A stretch of DNA of 64,000 nucleotides from Actinobacillus genomosp. 1 (GTDB lineage: Bacteria; Pseudomonadota; Gammaproteobacteria; Enterobacterales; Pasteurellaceae): positions 1,498,501 to 1,562,500 of the forward strand of contig NZ_CP103834.1 in assembly GCF_029774175.1 (NCBI RefSeq). The letters run 5' to 3'. The first letter of the stretch is position 1, and each line of letters begins with the position of its first letter. The translations under genes and the position numbers were made by a program. The notes beneath the pieces are model-generated. The model was not told the DNA's origin. It searched no databases and saw only the letters and a program-made list of their open reading frames with translations. Shown here piece by piece: positions 10,564-19,955 of the stretch.

Positions 10564-11586
10564 TCAACTAAAATTCTGCTCAAAAATAATTTTCTGTTGT
10601 TCAATCTCTCGCACCAATTCTTCTTCGCTCGGCAGGTATGCCATATATTTGCTGGCAAACAGTTGTGAACTGTCATTTAACACGGAATATTTCGCAACAA
10701 CGCTATCCGCTTCGGTACAAAGTAATAAACCGATTGTCGGATTATCATCCGCTCGTTTTTGCAAATCATCGTACATTCGCACATACATATCCAACTGCCC
10801 GATGTCTTGGTGCGTGAGTTTTTCGGTTTTAAGTTCCACTATCACAAAGCATTTTAGAATGTAATTATAGAACACTAAATCAATAAAGAAATCGGAAGTT
10901 TCCGTACGAATATGTTGCTGACGAGCAACAAAAGCGAAGCCTTTACCAAGTTCTAACATAAATTGTTGTAAATTATCAATCAGAGCTTTTTCCAGCTCTG
11001 CCTCGCTATAAGCCAAATGAGTCGGCAGATTCAGAAATTCTAATACGGTCGGCGATTTAATAAAATCACTTGCTTGTAATTTTTGTGTTTTTTCTTGCAT
11101 TTCCGCCTGCACAAGCTCTTTATCTTGGCTTGCAAGTAAACGTTCATAATAGAGAGTGGAAATATTACGATCTAAGGTTCGTACCGACCAATGATTTTCC
11201 GCTGCTTCAGTCAAATAATACAAACGAGCTTTATCGTTTGTAATTTTTAATGTGCGTTGAATATGTGTCCAAGTTAATTTGGAAATCACTGATTTCCAAA
11301 TCTCCAAATCGGAAAACATTAAATAAAATTGGCGGAAATTACGGATATTCCGTTCGCCAAACCCTGAACCAAATTCATTCGTGAGAGTAACGGAAAGATT
11401 TTTAATAATCTCTTTGCCATATTCTGCACGTCCCTCACCATTCTGTTCTTCCAATACGATTCGCTCACCGATTTTCCAGTAGGCTTCCACCATAGCAGAA
11501 TTTACTGCCGCATAAGCTTGCTGACGAGCAGAATGTAAAATCTGTTTAATTTCGTTAAGATAAGATGTTGTTAGCTTATTTTTCAT
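10564..11586 (-). CDS. YhcG-type PD-(D/E)xK nuclease-domain protein (DUF1016)
   Basis: A 340-residue protein of the YhcG/DUF1016 type. The N-terminal helical half includes ARQQAYAAVNSAMVEAYWKIG, GFGERNIRNFRQFYLMF and LTWTHIQRTL, which are typical of the family. The C-terminal half carries the nuclease-fold motif: Asp in FFIDLVFYN and ExK in VIVELKTEK. Members are often found with restriction-modification genes or in defence islands; the biochemical role is not firmly known. The ATG at 11586 follows AGGAG; the frame is open a further 27 codons upstream through an uptake signal. It is followed 61 bases later by the P-loop gene. No methylase or specificity gene is adjacent, so a role in DNA restriction here is only an inference. 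Confidence 0.85.
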   Translation of the reverse strand: MKNKLTTSYLNEIKQILHSARQQAYAAVNSAMVEAYWKIGERIVLEEQNGEGRAEYGKEIIKNLSVTLTNEFGSGFGERNIRNFRQFYLMFSDLEIWKSVISKLTWTHIQRTLKITNDKARLYYLTEAAENHWSVRTLDRNISTLYYERLLASQDKELVQAEMQEKTQKLQASDFIKSPTVLEFLNLPTHLAYSEAELEKALIDNLQQFMLELGKGFAFVARQQHIRTETSDFFIDLVFYNYILKCFVIVELKTEKLTHQDIGQLDMYVRMYDDLQKRADDNPTIGLLLCTEADSVVAKYSVLNDSSQLFASKYMAYLPSEEELVREIEQQKIIFEQNFS

Positions 11587-11725
11587 ATATTCTCCTTTAT
11601 TAAAAAATAAAACATTCTTACACACGCAAGCGGTCGAATTTGCAGAAAAGTTTGCAAATTCGACCACTTATGATTTCTAGGAAAAGTGCCTGCATCCTTG
11701 AGACACTATGAATATATTCCTACAA

Positions 11726-13048
11726 TCAAATTTTATTTTCGCGCTTGAAGGCCAGTGCAAGAGTAGATAACAGCATTACCCCCGCTACAGCGATATATAA
11801 ATCTTGTTTCGCCAAACCGCCGTCAAGCAATATTCCCGCTACTGTCGGAGCAAGAATCGAACCTGCACGCCCCGCACCAATTGCCCAGCCCACACCGGTA
11901 TTACGGATATCCGCATCGTAAGTCGCCGGATTGATAGTGTATAAACCGCTGATACAGCCGTTTACTAACGCCCCGACAACCACTCCCATTGCCATCGCCA
12001 CGCCGAGTGCCGAAGATGAAAGGATAAACACCACAATCGCAATCGCCGATAATACGGTAAACAGCATTAATACCGCTCTTGCCTGCCAACGGCTGGCGAT
12101 TAAACCGTAGATTAACGAACCGCCCGCACCGCCGATCGAAATCGCCATGCCTACATTGATACTGTCTTCCACCGTCATTCCCGCTTCTTTGAGCAATGCC
12201 GGAGTCCATGAGCTGATAAAATAGAAGCTGAACATAATGGCAAAGAACGAAAGCCATAATAATAAGGTTGAACGGCGATATTTATCATTAAACAGCTGAG
12301 AAATCGGCAGCTTGGTTTTCACCGCTTCAACTTTTTTCGGTAGCTCCCAATCACCGTTAAAACCGATTTTTTTCGCAATGTGATTTAAGCGTGCTTTGGC
12401 GTTTGCCGGTTGCTTCATGGTTAAAAAGTCGATCGACTCCGGTAACCAAATAAATAACACAACCCACACGACCGCCGTCATTGCCGCACCGGCAAAATAC
12501 ACCGCATGCCAGCTATAAGTCGCTTGCAACTCTTTCGCCATTATACCGCCGATCATCGCACCGATACCGAAGCCTGCCGCATAAACGCTGATCGCAAAGC
12601 TACGCCATTTTTTTGACGAATATTCGCTAGTGATCACATTAGTGCCGACTAAAATACCGCCCACTCCCAAACCGGTAATTACACGTGAAAAACCAAGTAC
12701 AAACGGTGTGGTCGCTAATCCCGAAAGTAACAAACCAATCGCCGACAACGCTACGGAAAGTAGTAATAGCGGACGACGACCGAATTTATCGGCAAGCGGC
12801 GCAAGAAACAGCGAACCGATTGTCATACCGGCTAAACCGGCACTGATTAATACACCGAATTCGGTTTTAGATAAACCGAACTCTTTAGAAATATTGGTGG
12901 CGGTAAAGGCAATCGCTAATACGTCGAAACCGTCTAAAAAGTTCATTACGGCAGCCATAATTACGATTACCCATTGATACACGCCCATACGTCCGTGATC
13001 AATCGCAAACCTTAAATTATTTGTATGTTGTAATGTTTGAATCGTCAT
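11726..13048 (-). CDS. MFS permease, aromatic acid:H+ symporter family
   Basis: A 440-residue inner-membrane transporter with 12 predicted helices. The first helix has the motif MNFLDGFDVLAIAF, with the Asp pair typical of the AAHS family (PcaK, BenK, MhpT). The loop motif LADKFGRRPLLL follows helix 2, and GWAIGAGRAGSILAP lies in helix 11. The central cytoplasmic loop is around residues 205-250. Substrates in this family are benzoate-like or other aromatic carboxylates; nothing nearby encodes a degradation pathway, so the substrate here is unknown. AAGGAAT precedes the ATG. It lies between pgl (upstream, same strand) and the YhcG gene, in a block that is not part of pentose-phosphate metabolism. 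Confidence 0.85.
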   Translation of the reverse strand: MTIQTLQHTNNLRFAIDHGRMGVYQWVIVIMAAVMNFLDGFDVLAIAFTATNISKEFGLSKTEFGVLISAGLAGMTIGSLFLAPLADKFGRRPLLLLSVALSAIGLLLSGLATTPFVLGFSRVITGLGVGGILVGTNVITSEYSSKKWRSFAISVYAAGFGIGAMIGGIMAKELQATYSWHAVYFAGAAMTAVVWVVLFIWLPESIDFLTMKQPANAKARLNHIAKKIGFNGDWELPKKVEAVKTKLPISQLFNDKYRRSTLLLWLSFFAIMFSFYFISSWTPALLKEAGMTVEDSINVGMAISIGGAGGSLIYGLIASRWQARAVLMLFTVLSAIAIVVFILSSSALGVAMAMGVVVGALVNGCISGLYTINPATYDADIRNTGVGWAIGAGRAGSILAPTVAGILLDGGLAKQDLYIAVAGVMLLSTLALAFKRENKI

Positions 13049-13180
13049 AGATATTCCTTATTAAAGATTTTCATTTAATTGGAATCCTAAATGAAACGAT
13101 TGCAAAGAACAACGCAAATCTGCAATAACAGCATTGAAAAATATTAAGCTAAATTATGAATTTCATTCATAATCTACAAA

Positions 13181-13879
13181 CTATAACAATTTTGCCGCTT
13201 CTCGATCTAAATACCACTCGGTCACACCGCTTTTAGCTTTAATACGAGCTGCCGGATACGGTAGTTTTTCCGCTTCGGTTTCGTTAATTTCTTTTAAAAC
13301 TTCCGCTTTTGCCGCACCTGTTACCAAGTAAGTGATACGTTTCGCCTGTTCAAGCAATTTAGCGGTTTTTGAAATACGAATTTGACCGCTTTCAGGATGT
13401 TTGGCAATAACCGCCACATTCTGGTCATTAAAATCGGTTTGATGAGGGAAAAGCGAAGCGGTATGACCGTCATTGCCCATCCCGAGAATGATCCAATCAA
13501 AAGCTAAATCAGGTACGCAAGCGGTCAATTCTTGCGAAAATCTTGCAAGCTCTTGTTCTACCGACTCTTCACCACGAATACGGTGAATATTTTGTTGAGG
13601 AATTTGAATATGATCGAAGAGTAACTTTTGCACTTCACCGTAATTACTTTCCGGATCAGTCGGCAGTACCATACGATCATCGCCCCACCAAAAGTGCAGA
13701 TTTTGCCATTGAATTTCGCTATTGAACGGTGCTTGCGCTAACGTTTTAAACAGTAATTTAGGGGTTGAACCGCCGGATAAGGAAATATGTACCGGACGGT
13801 TTAATTGACTGTATAACACAAATTCTTGTGCGATTTTTTCCACCGCTTGTTGAGCGGATTGGAAGGTGATGTAATTCAT
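13181..13879 (-). CDS. pgl: 6-phosphogluconolactonase
   Basis: Hydrolyses 6-phosphogluconolactone to 6-phosphogluconate, the second step of the oxidative pentose-phosphate pathway. The 232-residue protein is of the DevB/SOL type: ISLSGGSTPKLLF near the N-terminus, FWWGDDRMV, and the catalytic region LGMGNDGHTASLFPH. The start at 13879 (MNYITF) is preferred because AAGGAA has proper spacing to it; an in-frame ATG six bases upstream is too close. It follows zwf on the same strand at 71 bases, with a strong hairpin in the gap, so zwf-pgl is probably one operon with an internal RNA structure. The product feeds gnd, which is encoded four genes downstream. Confidence 0.95.
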   Translation of the reverse strand: MNYITFQSAQQAVEKIAQEFVLYSQLNRPVHISLSGGSTPKLLFKTLAQAPFNSEIQWQNLHFWWGDDRMVLPTDPESNYGEVQKLLFDHIQIPQQNIHRIRGEESVEQELARFSQELTACVPDLAFDWIILGMGNDGHTASLFPHQTDFNDQNVAVIAKHPESGQIRISKTAKLLEQAKRITYLVTGAAKAEVLKEINETEAEKLPYPAARIKAKSGVTEWYLDREAAKLL

Positions 13880-13904
13880 TAACATTTCCTTTTAATTCAT
13901 ACTC

Positions 13905-13939
13905 AAATCTCCCCCTCTTTAGTAAAGAGGGGGAGATTT
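13905..13939 (-). other. 16-bp perfect RNA hairpin between zwf and pgl
   Basis: AAATCTCCCCCTCTTT (13905-13920) and its exact complement (13924-13939) are separated by only three bases. There is no T-run on the minus strand (GAGTATGAATT follows), so it is not a canonical terminator. A transcript stabiliser, processing site or Rho-independent attenuator is possible. Confidence 0.75.
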
Positions 13940-13950
13940 ATTTGCTAAAT

Positions 13951-15438
13951 TTATACTTTTTTCTTCATTACACCTGACGGTTTACGCCAAACTTTACCGT
14001 GTTTGGCGATAAGTTTATCCGCTTCGGTCGGCCCCCAAGTGCCGGCTTCATACTCATATACTCTGCCTCGTCCCGCTTTATAATCTAAAATCGGCTGAAC
14101 GAATTTCCAGCAAGCATGTACCGCATCGGTACGTGCAAATAAAGTCGCATCACCTTTCAACGCATCTAATAATAAACGCTCATAAGCGGTTAATAAGCTA
14201 GAAGCCGAACTTAAATCTGAATAACGGAAGTCCATTGAAACTTCTTTCGCTTCAAAACCTGCTCCCGGTTTTTTCAAGCCGAAACGCATTGAGATACCCT
14301 CGTCCGGCTGCACTCGAATAATTAATTTATTTTCCGGCGCATTTTGGCTGAACACCGGATGCGGCGTGGTTTTAAAATGAATTACCACTTCGGTGACACG
14401 GGTCGGTAAACGTTTACCGGTACGCACATAAAACGGTACGCCCGCCCAACGCCAGTTATCAATCTCACACTTAATCGCCATATAGGTTTCGGTATTCGAA
14501 TCCGCCGGTACGCCTTTTTCCGCTAAGTAACCGACAACCATCTGATCATCCACTTCACCCGCTACATATTGTCCGAGTACCACATTATTTTTTACATCTT
14601 CAGCAGTTAATGGATGTAAACAATGCAGCACTTTCGCTACTTCATCACGCATTGAATCGGCGTTAATAATTGCTGGCGGCTCCATCGCAACCATGGCTAA
14701 TACTTGTAACAAGTGGTTTTGGAACATATCGCGCATTGCGCCCGAACCGTCATAATATCCGCCACGTTCTTCTACGCCAATCGCTTCCGCACCGGTAATT
14801 TCTACGTAATCAATAAAGTTACGGTTCCATAAAGGCTCGAATAAGCCGTTTGAAAAACGCAATACCAATAAGTTTTGTACCGTTTCTTTGCCTAAATAGT
14901 GGTCGATACGGTAGATCTGGTGTTCTTCAAAGTAGTGATGGATTTTTTCATCCAATTCTTTGGCGGTTTTAATATCATAACCGAACGGTTTTTCTACGAT
15001 GATACGTTTCCAACCGTATTCTTCGGTAGTTAAACCGTGTGCGGCTAAACATTCCGGAATCACGCCGTATAAACTCGGCGGCGTAGAAAGATAATAAAGC
15101 GTATTACCGCAACTACCGTATTTATCATGCAGCTCATCTAAACGAGGCAGTAATTTGGCATAATCCAACGCCTCGGACGTATTCACCGCTTGATAATACA
15201 AATGGGTACAAAAATCTTCTAACTCTTGACCTTCCGCCTTTTCGAATTTAATTAAGGCGTCACGCATTTTGGTACGGAAAGAATCATCCGTTAGCTCGGA
15301 ACGAGCCACACCCAATACTGAGAAATGTTGTCCTAAACGACCCACTCTAAACAAGTTATAAAGTGCCGGAATTAACTTACGGAAAGTTAAATCACCCGAT
15401 GCACCAAAAATAACAATACAACTATTTTCGATATTCAT
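13951..15438 (-). CDS. zwf: Glucose-6-phosphate 1-dehydrogenase
   Basis: Oxidises glucose 6-phosphate to 6-phosphogluconolactone with NADP+, the entry step of the oxidative pentose-phosphate pathway. The 495 residues match the usual length. The N-terminal coenzyme motif is [11 protein letters not shown] (residues 12-22), EKPFGYD follows, the active-site motif RIDHYLGKE contains the catalytic His region, and the NADP-linked C-terminal domain is complete. The Shine-Dalgarno region is weak (AAAGAAAAA). pgl lies directly downstream, and cysQ and nudE upstream on the same strand, with a 69-base gap to cysQ. Nothing unusual is seen in the coding sequence. Confidence 0.97.
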   Translation of the reverse strand: MNIENSCIVIFGASGDLTFRKLIPALYNLFRVGRLGQHFSVLGVARSELTDDSFRTKMRDALIKFEKAEGQELEDFCTHLYYQAVNTSEALDYAKLLPRLDELHDKYGSCGNTLYYLSTPPSLYGVIPECLAAHGLTTEEYGWKRIIVEKPFGYDIKTAKELDEKIHHYFEEHQIYRIDHYLGKETVQNLLVLRFSNGLFEPLWNRNFIDYVEITGAEAIGVEERGGYYDGSGAMRDMFQNHLLQVLAMVAMEPPAIINADSMRDEVAKVLHCLHPLTAEDVKNNVVLGQYVAGEVDDQMVVGYLAEKGVPADSNTETYMAIKCEIDNWRWAGVPFYVRTGKRLPTRVTEVVIHFKTTPHPVFSQNAPENKLIIRVQPDEGISMRFGLKKPGAGFEAKEVSMDFRYSDLSSASSLLTAYERLLLDALKGDATLFARTDAVHACWKFVQPILDYKAGRGRVYEYEAGTWGPTEADKLIAKHGKVWRKPSGVMKKKV

Positions 15439-15507
15439 TTTTCTTTTTATCCCGAATGTCTGAATTATTTAATCAATATGTAATATTTTAAAAAGGAATA
15501 CAAATAA

Positions 15508-16323
15508 CTATTTTGAATTAAACCGGAAGATTTGTTCCCAAGCTAATTGTTTGTCCGCAACCATAACAAAATAAGGATTGATAAAAGTTGCGCGTCGATT
15601 ATAAGTAAGCGGTTCAAACTTCAAATTAAAAATTTTGCCACCGACTTCCGAAAGTAAAACTTCCGCTACCGCAGTATCCCATTCGCCCGTATCGCCGAAA
15701 CGTACATAACAATCCGCTTTACCTTCCGCCAGCAAACCGGCTTTTAAACTGCTGGAACCGTATTGTAAAATTTCCGCCTGATAAGCGTTATCCACCGAAT
15801 TTAACACCGCATTTTGCGCTGATGCGCCCATGGTAATTGTTAAGCGATCAGCCTTGAGCAAACCTCGATGACCGGCAAGCGGTCTAATTTCGCCGTTTTC
15901 TTGCAAAAACGCGCCGCTTGATCGCATAGTAAAATAAGTTTTATCCAAAATCGGGGCATGAATCACCCCCAATACCGGACAATTGTGCTGAACTAATCCG
16001 ATTACGACAGAAAATTGATCGGTACGATCGATAAACTGTTGCGTACCGTCTAGCGGATCGATGATCCAATATTCTTGCCAAGCCTGACGATCCGCTAATG
16101 CAATATTACAATTTTCTTCGGATAAAACCGGTATCCCCGGCGTTAATTGATGCAATTGTTCCGTAACAAATTTACTAATAAACAGATCCGCTTCCGTCAC
16201 CGGCGTGTGATCCGCTTTCATTTTAACTTGTACCGAACACTGATAAAAACGTTTAAGATGTTCTCCCGCCTCTATCGCTATCCGTTTAACCGCTTCCAAC
16301 AGCGTTGAATTTAATGGTTGCAT
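15508..16323 (-). CDS. cysQ: 3'(2'),5'-bisphosphate nucleotidase CysQ
   Basis: Hydrolyses 3'-phosphoadenosine 5'-phosphate to AMP, clearing a toxic by-product of sulfate assimilation. The 271-residue protein has the inositol-monophosphatase-fold signatures: VTEADLFISKFV, EEN at PVLSEEN, WIIDPLDGTQQFI (metal-binding Asp residues) and WDTAVAEVLLSEVGG near the C-terminus. AAGGAAAG stands upstream of the ATG. It starts 12 bases after the nudE stop, so the two are very likely co-transcribed, an arrangement shared with other gammaproteobacteria in which cysQ and nudE are neighbours. Confidence 0.94.
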   Translation of the reverse strand: MQPLNSTLLEAVKRIAIEAGEHLKRFYQCSVQVKMKADHTPVTEADLFISKFVTEQLHQLTPGIPVLSEENCNIALADRQAWQEYWIIDPLDGTQQFIDRTDQFSVVIGLVQHNCPVLGVIHAPILDKTYFTMRSSGAFLQENGEIRPLAGHRGLLKADRLTITMGASAQNAVLNSVDNAYQAEILQYGSSSLKAGLLAEGKADCYVRFGDTGEWDTAVAEVLLSEVGGKIFNLKFEPLTYNRRATFINPYFVMVADKQLAWEQIFRFNSK

Positions 16324-16335
16324 ACTAAACTTTCC

Positions 16336-16893
16336 TTATTTCCGACCGCTTGCCAGATAGTCTCTTAGCATAAACAGGGCGGATAAATTTCTTGATTCTG
16401 CAAAATTCGAATCAGCCAATAATTCATCTATCTTTGCTAATGGGATACGTACTATTTCCAAAGGTTCCGGCTCGTCGCCTTCTAATTTGGACGGATAAAG
16501 ATCTTCGGCTATGAATAAATGCATTAAACCGAACATATGACTCGGGCCGGTATAAAGCGAACGTAAAAATTCAATCCTTTTTGCACCGAAACCGATTTCT
16601 TCTTGTAGTTCTCGATTGGCACTGGCTATTGGCTCCTCGCCCGGATCAACAATCCCTTTCGGGAACCCTAACTCATAGCGCTCTGAGCCTACCGCATACT
16701 CTTTGATGAAAATAAGATGCTGATCTTGAATCGGAATGACCATCACGGAAGAACGACGTTGCGGCGTTAAACGCTCAAACTGACGTTCTTCACCGTTAGA
16801 AAAACGTAAATCGACAGCTTGTACTTCAAAGATTCGTGTTTTGGCAATCGTTGCTACCGAAAGAATTTCCGGAAGCTTACGCTCTGTGGTCAT
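16336..16893 (-). CDS. nudE: ADP compounds hydrolase NudE
   Basis: A Nudix hydrolase acting on ADP-ribose, Ap3A, NADH and related dinucleotides. The 185-residue length matches NudE. The Nudix box is complete: a Gly in FPKGIVDPGEE, then RELQEEIGFGA with the metal-binding Glu residues. The N-terminus (ILSVATIAKTRIFEVQAVDL) is typical of NudE rather than NudF. It is the first gene of a likely nudE-cysQ unit and is divergent from hslR, with 142 bases between the starts. GAGAAT precedes the ATG. Confidence 0.92.
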   Translation of the reverse strand: MTTERKLPEILSVATIAKTRIFEVQAVDLRFSNGEERQFERLTPQRRSSVMVIPIQDQHLIFIKEYAVGSERYELGFPKGIVDPGEEPIASANRELQEEIGFGAKRIEFLRSLYTGPSHMFGLMHLFIAEDLYPSKLEGDEPEPLEIVRIPLAKIDELLADSNFAESRNLSALFMLRDYLASGRK

Positions 16894-17035
16894 AAGATAT
16901 TCTCATTATTGCTATTTAATTTTCTAAAGATACCATATTTTATGATAAAATTTATTGAAATTTATGCAGTAAATTCAACATAAATAAAATCATTTACGTT
17001 CAAATTGAGTTAAAAATCACAATTAGGTGTTTTTC

Positions 17036-17440
17036 ATGAAACATACAACGGAACGAGATAATGAAGTTCGTCTGGATAAATGGCTGTGGGCTGCTCGTTT
17101 TTACAAAACACGTTCGATTGCCAAAGCGATGATCGAAGGCGGAAAAGTGCATTATAACGGACAGCGAGCCAAAACCAGTAAAACGGTTGAAGTCGGCGCA
17201 ACAATTAAATTGCGCCAAGGTAATGATGAAAAAGAAGTAATTGTCACTGCACTCAGCGACCAACGCCGAGGCGCACCGGAAGCGCAATTGCTTTACCAAG
17301 AAACCGAAAAAAGTATTAAGCAACGTGAAGCGATCACCTTTGCCCGCAAAGCGAATGCGCTTTCGATGCCGCATCCGGATCGCCGACCGAATAAAAAAGA
17401 ACGTCGCGATCTAGTAAAATTTAAAGATCAAATATTGTAA
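17036..17440 (+). CDS. hslR: Heat-shock protein Hsp15 (ribosome-associated S4 protein)
   Basis: Binds free 50S subunits carrying a stalled nascent chain and helps recycle them after heat shock. The 134-residue protein has an S4 RNA-binding domain at residues 8-60 (VRLDKWLWAARFYKTRSIAK, then GGKVHYNGQRAK) and a basic C-terminal tail (RRPNKKERRDLVKFKDQ), as in Hsp15. The ATG at 17036 is preferred over the in-frame GTG nine bases earlier, because AGG lies eight bases upstream of the ATG. hslO follows on the same strand with a terminator-like hairpin between them. hslR-hslO is also a gene pair in E. coli. Confidence 0.94.
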   Translation: MKHTTERDNEVRLDKWLWAARFYKTRSIAKAMIEGGKVHYNGQRAKTSKTVEVGATIKLRQGNDEKEVIVTALSDQRRGAPEAQLLYQETEKSIKQREAITFARKANALSMPHPDRRPNKKERRDLVKFKDQIL

Positions 17441-17477
17441 TACACTAACTTGATCTCCATATTGAAAAAACTTCTAC

Positions 17478-17505
17478 GGTGCACGTTTTACGTGTGCCTT
17501 CTTTT
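17478..17505 (+). terminator. Intrinsic terminator after hslR
   Basis: GGTGCACGT/ACGTGTGCC form a stem with two wobble pairs, followed by TTCTTTTATTTT. It is 37 bases past the hslR stop. The following 50 bases hold a divergent pair of uptake-signal cores. Confidence 0.65.
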
Positions 17506-17570
17506 ATTTTAACAAGCGGTCAAATTTGCAAATTTTTTTGCAAATCCTACCGCTTTCACTAGGAAAAACC

Positions 17571-18461
17571 ATGAGTTATACAAAAGACAACGACAAACTT
17601 TATCGCTATTTATTCCAAAACCGCGCCGTGCGTGGTGAATGGGTTCGTTTAAACGATACTTTTACCGAAACGCTGAATACCCACCAATATCCGAAGGCGG
17701 TACAAAATTTATTAGGCGAAATGTTGGTCGCAACCAGCCTACTCACTGCGATTATGAAATTTGAAGGGACGATTACCGTCCAAATTCAGGGTGACGGCCC
17801 ACTCAAATTGGCGGTGGTAAACGGTAACGAGCAACAACAATTACGTGCATTAGCGCGTACCCAAGCGGAAATCGCAGACAATGCAACCTTAAGTGAAATG
17901 ATCGGTAACGGCGTATTAGTCATTTCGATTATGCCGAATAACGGTGAGCGTTACCAAGGTGTAATCGCCTTAGACAAACCGACCATTCGTGAATGTTTAG
18001 AAGATTATTTCATTCGTTCGGAACAACTTCAAACCCATTTGGTCATTCGCACCGGTGAATATGAAGGCAAAGCGGTCGCCGGCGGTTTATTATTACAGAT
18101 TATGCCGGACGGTACCGGTACGCCGGAAGATTTCGAGCATTTGATGACACTTGCCGAAACGGTGAAAGACGAAGAATTATTCGGCTTAGAAGCGGAAGAA
18201 TTGTTGTTCCGTCTATATCATGAAGAACACGTAGAAGTTTATCCGCCGCAAGATACCAAATTCCATTGCGGCTGTTCTCGCGAACGTTCGGGTAACGCGA
18301 TTTTACTGTTACCGATGGAAGAAATCGATGAAATGCTTGCCGAGAAAAACGGCGTAATCGATATGCAATGCGAGTGTTGCGGTACTCAATATTTCTTTGA
18401 TAAAAACGCTATCATGCAATTCAAAGAAGAAGCGGATAAACTCAGCCAATTAGGTTTATAG
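17571..18461 (+). CDS. hslO: Redox-regulated chaperone Hsp33
   Basis: A cytoplasmic holdase chaperone switched on by oxidation. The 296-residue protein begins MSYTKDNDKLYRYLF. The C-terminal redox switch has the zinc-binding pattern CGCSRER (CxC) and, about 30 residues later, CECCGTQYF (CxxC). These four Cys form the disulfides that unfold the linker. The start at 17571 follows AGGAAAAA; the frame is open 15 codons further through an uptake signal, which is unlikely to be translated. It forms a heat-shock pair with hslR and converges with dcuB. Confidence 0.95.
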   Translation: MSYTKDNDKLYRYLFQNRAVRGEWVRLNDTFTETLNTHQYPKAVQNLLGEMLVATSLLTAIMKFEGTITVQIQGDGPLKLAVVNGNEQQQLRALARTQAEIADNATLSEMIGNGVLVISIMPNNGERYQGVIALDKPTIRECLEDYFIRSEQLQTHLVIRTGEYEGKAVAGGLLLQIMPDGTGTPEDFEHLMTLAETVKDEELFGLEAEELLFRLYHEEHVEVYPPQDTKFHCGCSRERSGNAILLLPMEEIDEMLAEKNGVIDMQCECCGTQYFFDKNAIMQFKEEADKLSQLGL

Positions 18462-18472
18462 CATAAAAAAAT

Positions 18473-18515
18473 AAGCGGTCCGATTTTGCTTAAATTTTAC
18501 AAAATCGAACCGCTT
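18473..18515. terminator. Inverted uptake-signal terminator between hslO and dcuB
   Basis: AAGCGGT-CGATTTTG and CAAAATCG-ACCGCTT form a long stem with one mismatch, with A/T-runs on both flanks. It lies between two convergent genes and can serve both. Confidence 0.75.
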
Positions 18516-18530
18516 AATTTATTTGATTGA

Positions 18531-19865
18531 TTAAATAAGAATATTAGCTAATGCGATACCTACACAACACGCTACGATTACACCAACCAAACCCGGTGCC
18601 ATAAAACTGTGGTTAAAGTAGTATTTACCGATTTTCGTTGTACCTGTCACGTCAAAGTTTACGGTTGCGATATCTGACGGATAGTTAGGAATAAAGAAGT
18701 ACGCATAAGTTGCCGGCATTAAACCGACTAATAACGGAGCAGGTAAACCGATTGCAATACCGACCGGTAATAACATTTTCGCAGTTACCGCTTGGCTGTT
18801 TACCACCACAGATACTGCAAATAATGCGAATGCGAATGTCCAAGGTTGCGCTTTAATCATTTCGGTTACACCCGCTTTAAATGAAGGCATAGCATAACTG
18901 AAATAGGTATCACTCATCCATGCAATACCGAAGATTGCGATGGTCGCCACCATACCGGATTTGAATACCACACCGTTCGGTACTTTTTTCACATCGGTTT
19001 TAGTCAATACTAAAATTAAACCGCCGAAAGTAAGCATTACGATTTGAATGATTTTATCCATACCAGCTGTCTTACCCGTATCCGCCATTACCGGTTTAAT
19101 TGCAGGAACCATTGCAATAATTACGATGGTAGCAATTGCCGCTAAGAATAGATAAACGGAATTTTTCGCACTTGCCGGTAATTGTTCGTCTAATGAAGTC
19201 GAGCTGGTTTCTTCAATTTGTTTACGCAATACAGGGTCTTGCATACGACGTTGATATTCCGGATCATCTTCAAGCTCTTTACCGCGACGTAAGCTATATA
19301 AACACATTGCAAGCACACCGACGAACGTTGCCGTCATAGTTACCGCTACGATATTTAAAAGTGTAACGCCTTCAAAACCCGGTAATTTGGTAATTTCGGT
19401 TAAGTAATAAGCTACTGCTGCTGAAAGCGGGCTACCGGTAATCCCTAATTGCGATGCAACCGATGCCGCCGCCATCGGGCGTTCCGGACGAATTTTATTT
19501 TTTAACGCAATGTCACCGATAATCGGCATGATTGAATAAACCGAGTGGCCGGTACCTAACATTAAAGTCATGATATAAGTAACAATCGGTCCGAGCAAAG
19601 TGATACGTCTTGGGTTACTACGTAAGATACGTTCGGCAATTTGAAGCATAAATTTCAAACCGCCCGCCGCTTCGAGTACCGACGCACAAGTTACCACGGC
19701 TAAAATTACCAACATTACATCAATCGGTGCTTTTGAAAGCGGCATACCGAGGAAGAATACTTCGACAAATAGACCGATACCCGAAACTACCCCTAAACCT
19801 ACACCGCCGTAACGGCTACCGGCATAGAGGAATGCTAATAAAAGCAAAAATTCTGCATAAAGCAT
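18531..19865 (-). CDS. dcuB: Anaerobic C4-dicarboxylate transporter, Dcu family (DcuB-like)
   Basis: An inner-membrane exchanger of fumarate, malate or aspartate for succinate, supporting fumarate respiration. The 444 residues hold about ten helices. DVMLVILAVVTCASVLEAAGGLKFMLQIAE and the segment LGTGHSVYSIMPIIGDIALKN are closer to DcuB than to DcuA (TGH rather than TGN). PERPMAAASVASQLGITGSPLSAAV is the family core. A cytoplasmic loop around residues 200-225 is longer than in E. coli DcuB. GGAG precedes the ATG. It is monocistronic. Pairing with the hydrogenase-2 locus in this window would allow H2-to-fumarate electron transfer, an inference from family roles. Confidence 0.9.
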   Translation of the reverse strand: MLYAEFLLLLAFLYAGSRYGGVGLGVVSGIGLFVEVFFLGMPLSKAPIDVMLVILAVVTCASVLEAAGGLKFMLQIAERILRSNPRRITLLGPIVTYIMTLMLGTGHSVYSIMPIIGDIALKNKIRPERPMAAASVASQLGITGSPLSAAVAYYLTEITKLPGFEGVTLLNIVAVTMTATFVGVLAMCLYSLRRGKELEDDPEYQRRMQDPVLRKQIEETSSTSLDEQLPASAKNSVYLFLAAIATIVIIAMVPAIKPVMADTGKTAGMDKIIQIVMLTFGGLILVLTKTDVKKVPNGVVFKSGMVATIAIFGIAWMSDTYFSYAMPSFKAGVTEMIKAQPWTFAFALFAVSVVVNSQAVTAKMLLPVGIAIGLPAPLLVGLMPATYAYFFIPNYPSDIATVNFDVTGTTKIGKYYFNHSFMAPGLVGVIVACCVGIALANILI

Positions 19866-19955
19866 ATAAACTCCAAAAATTAAAAATAAATAATCACTGA
19901 ATGCAAGTGTACTTGAGCTAGTGCCGCGATTCTTTGCATTTGATCAAAAACAGAT

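Noticed and set aside
17000..17374. 124-codon minus-strand ORF
   Set aside because: It is antisense to hslR, which has a clear S4 domain; composition is that of a shadow frame.
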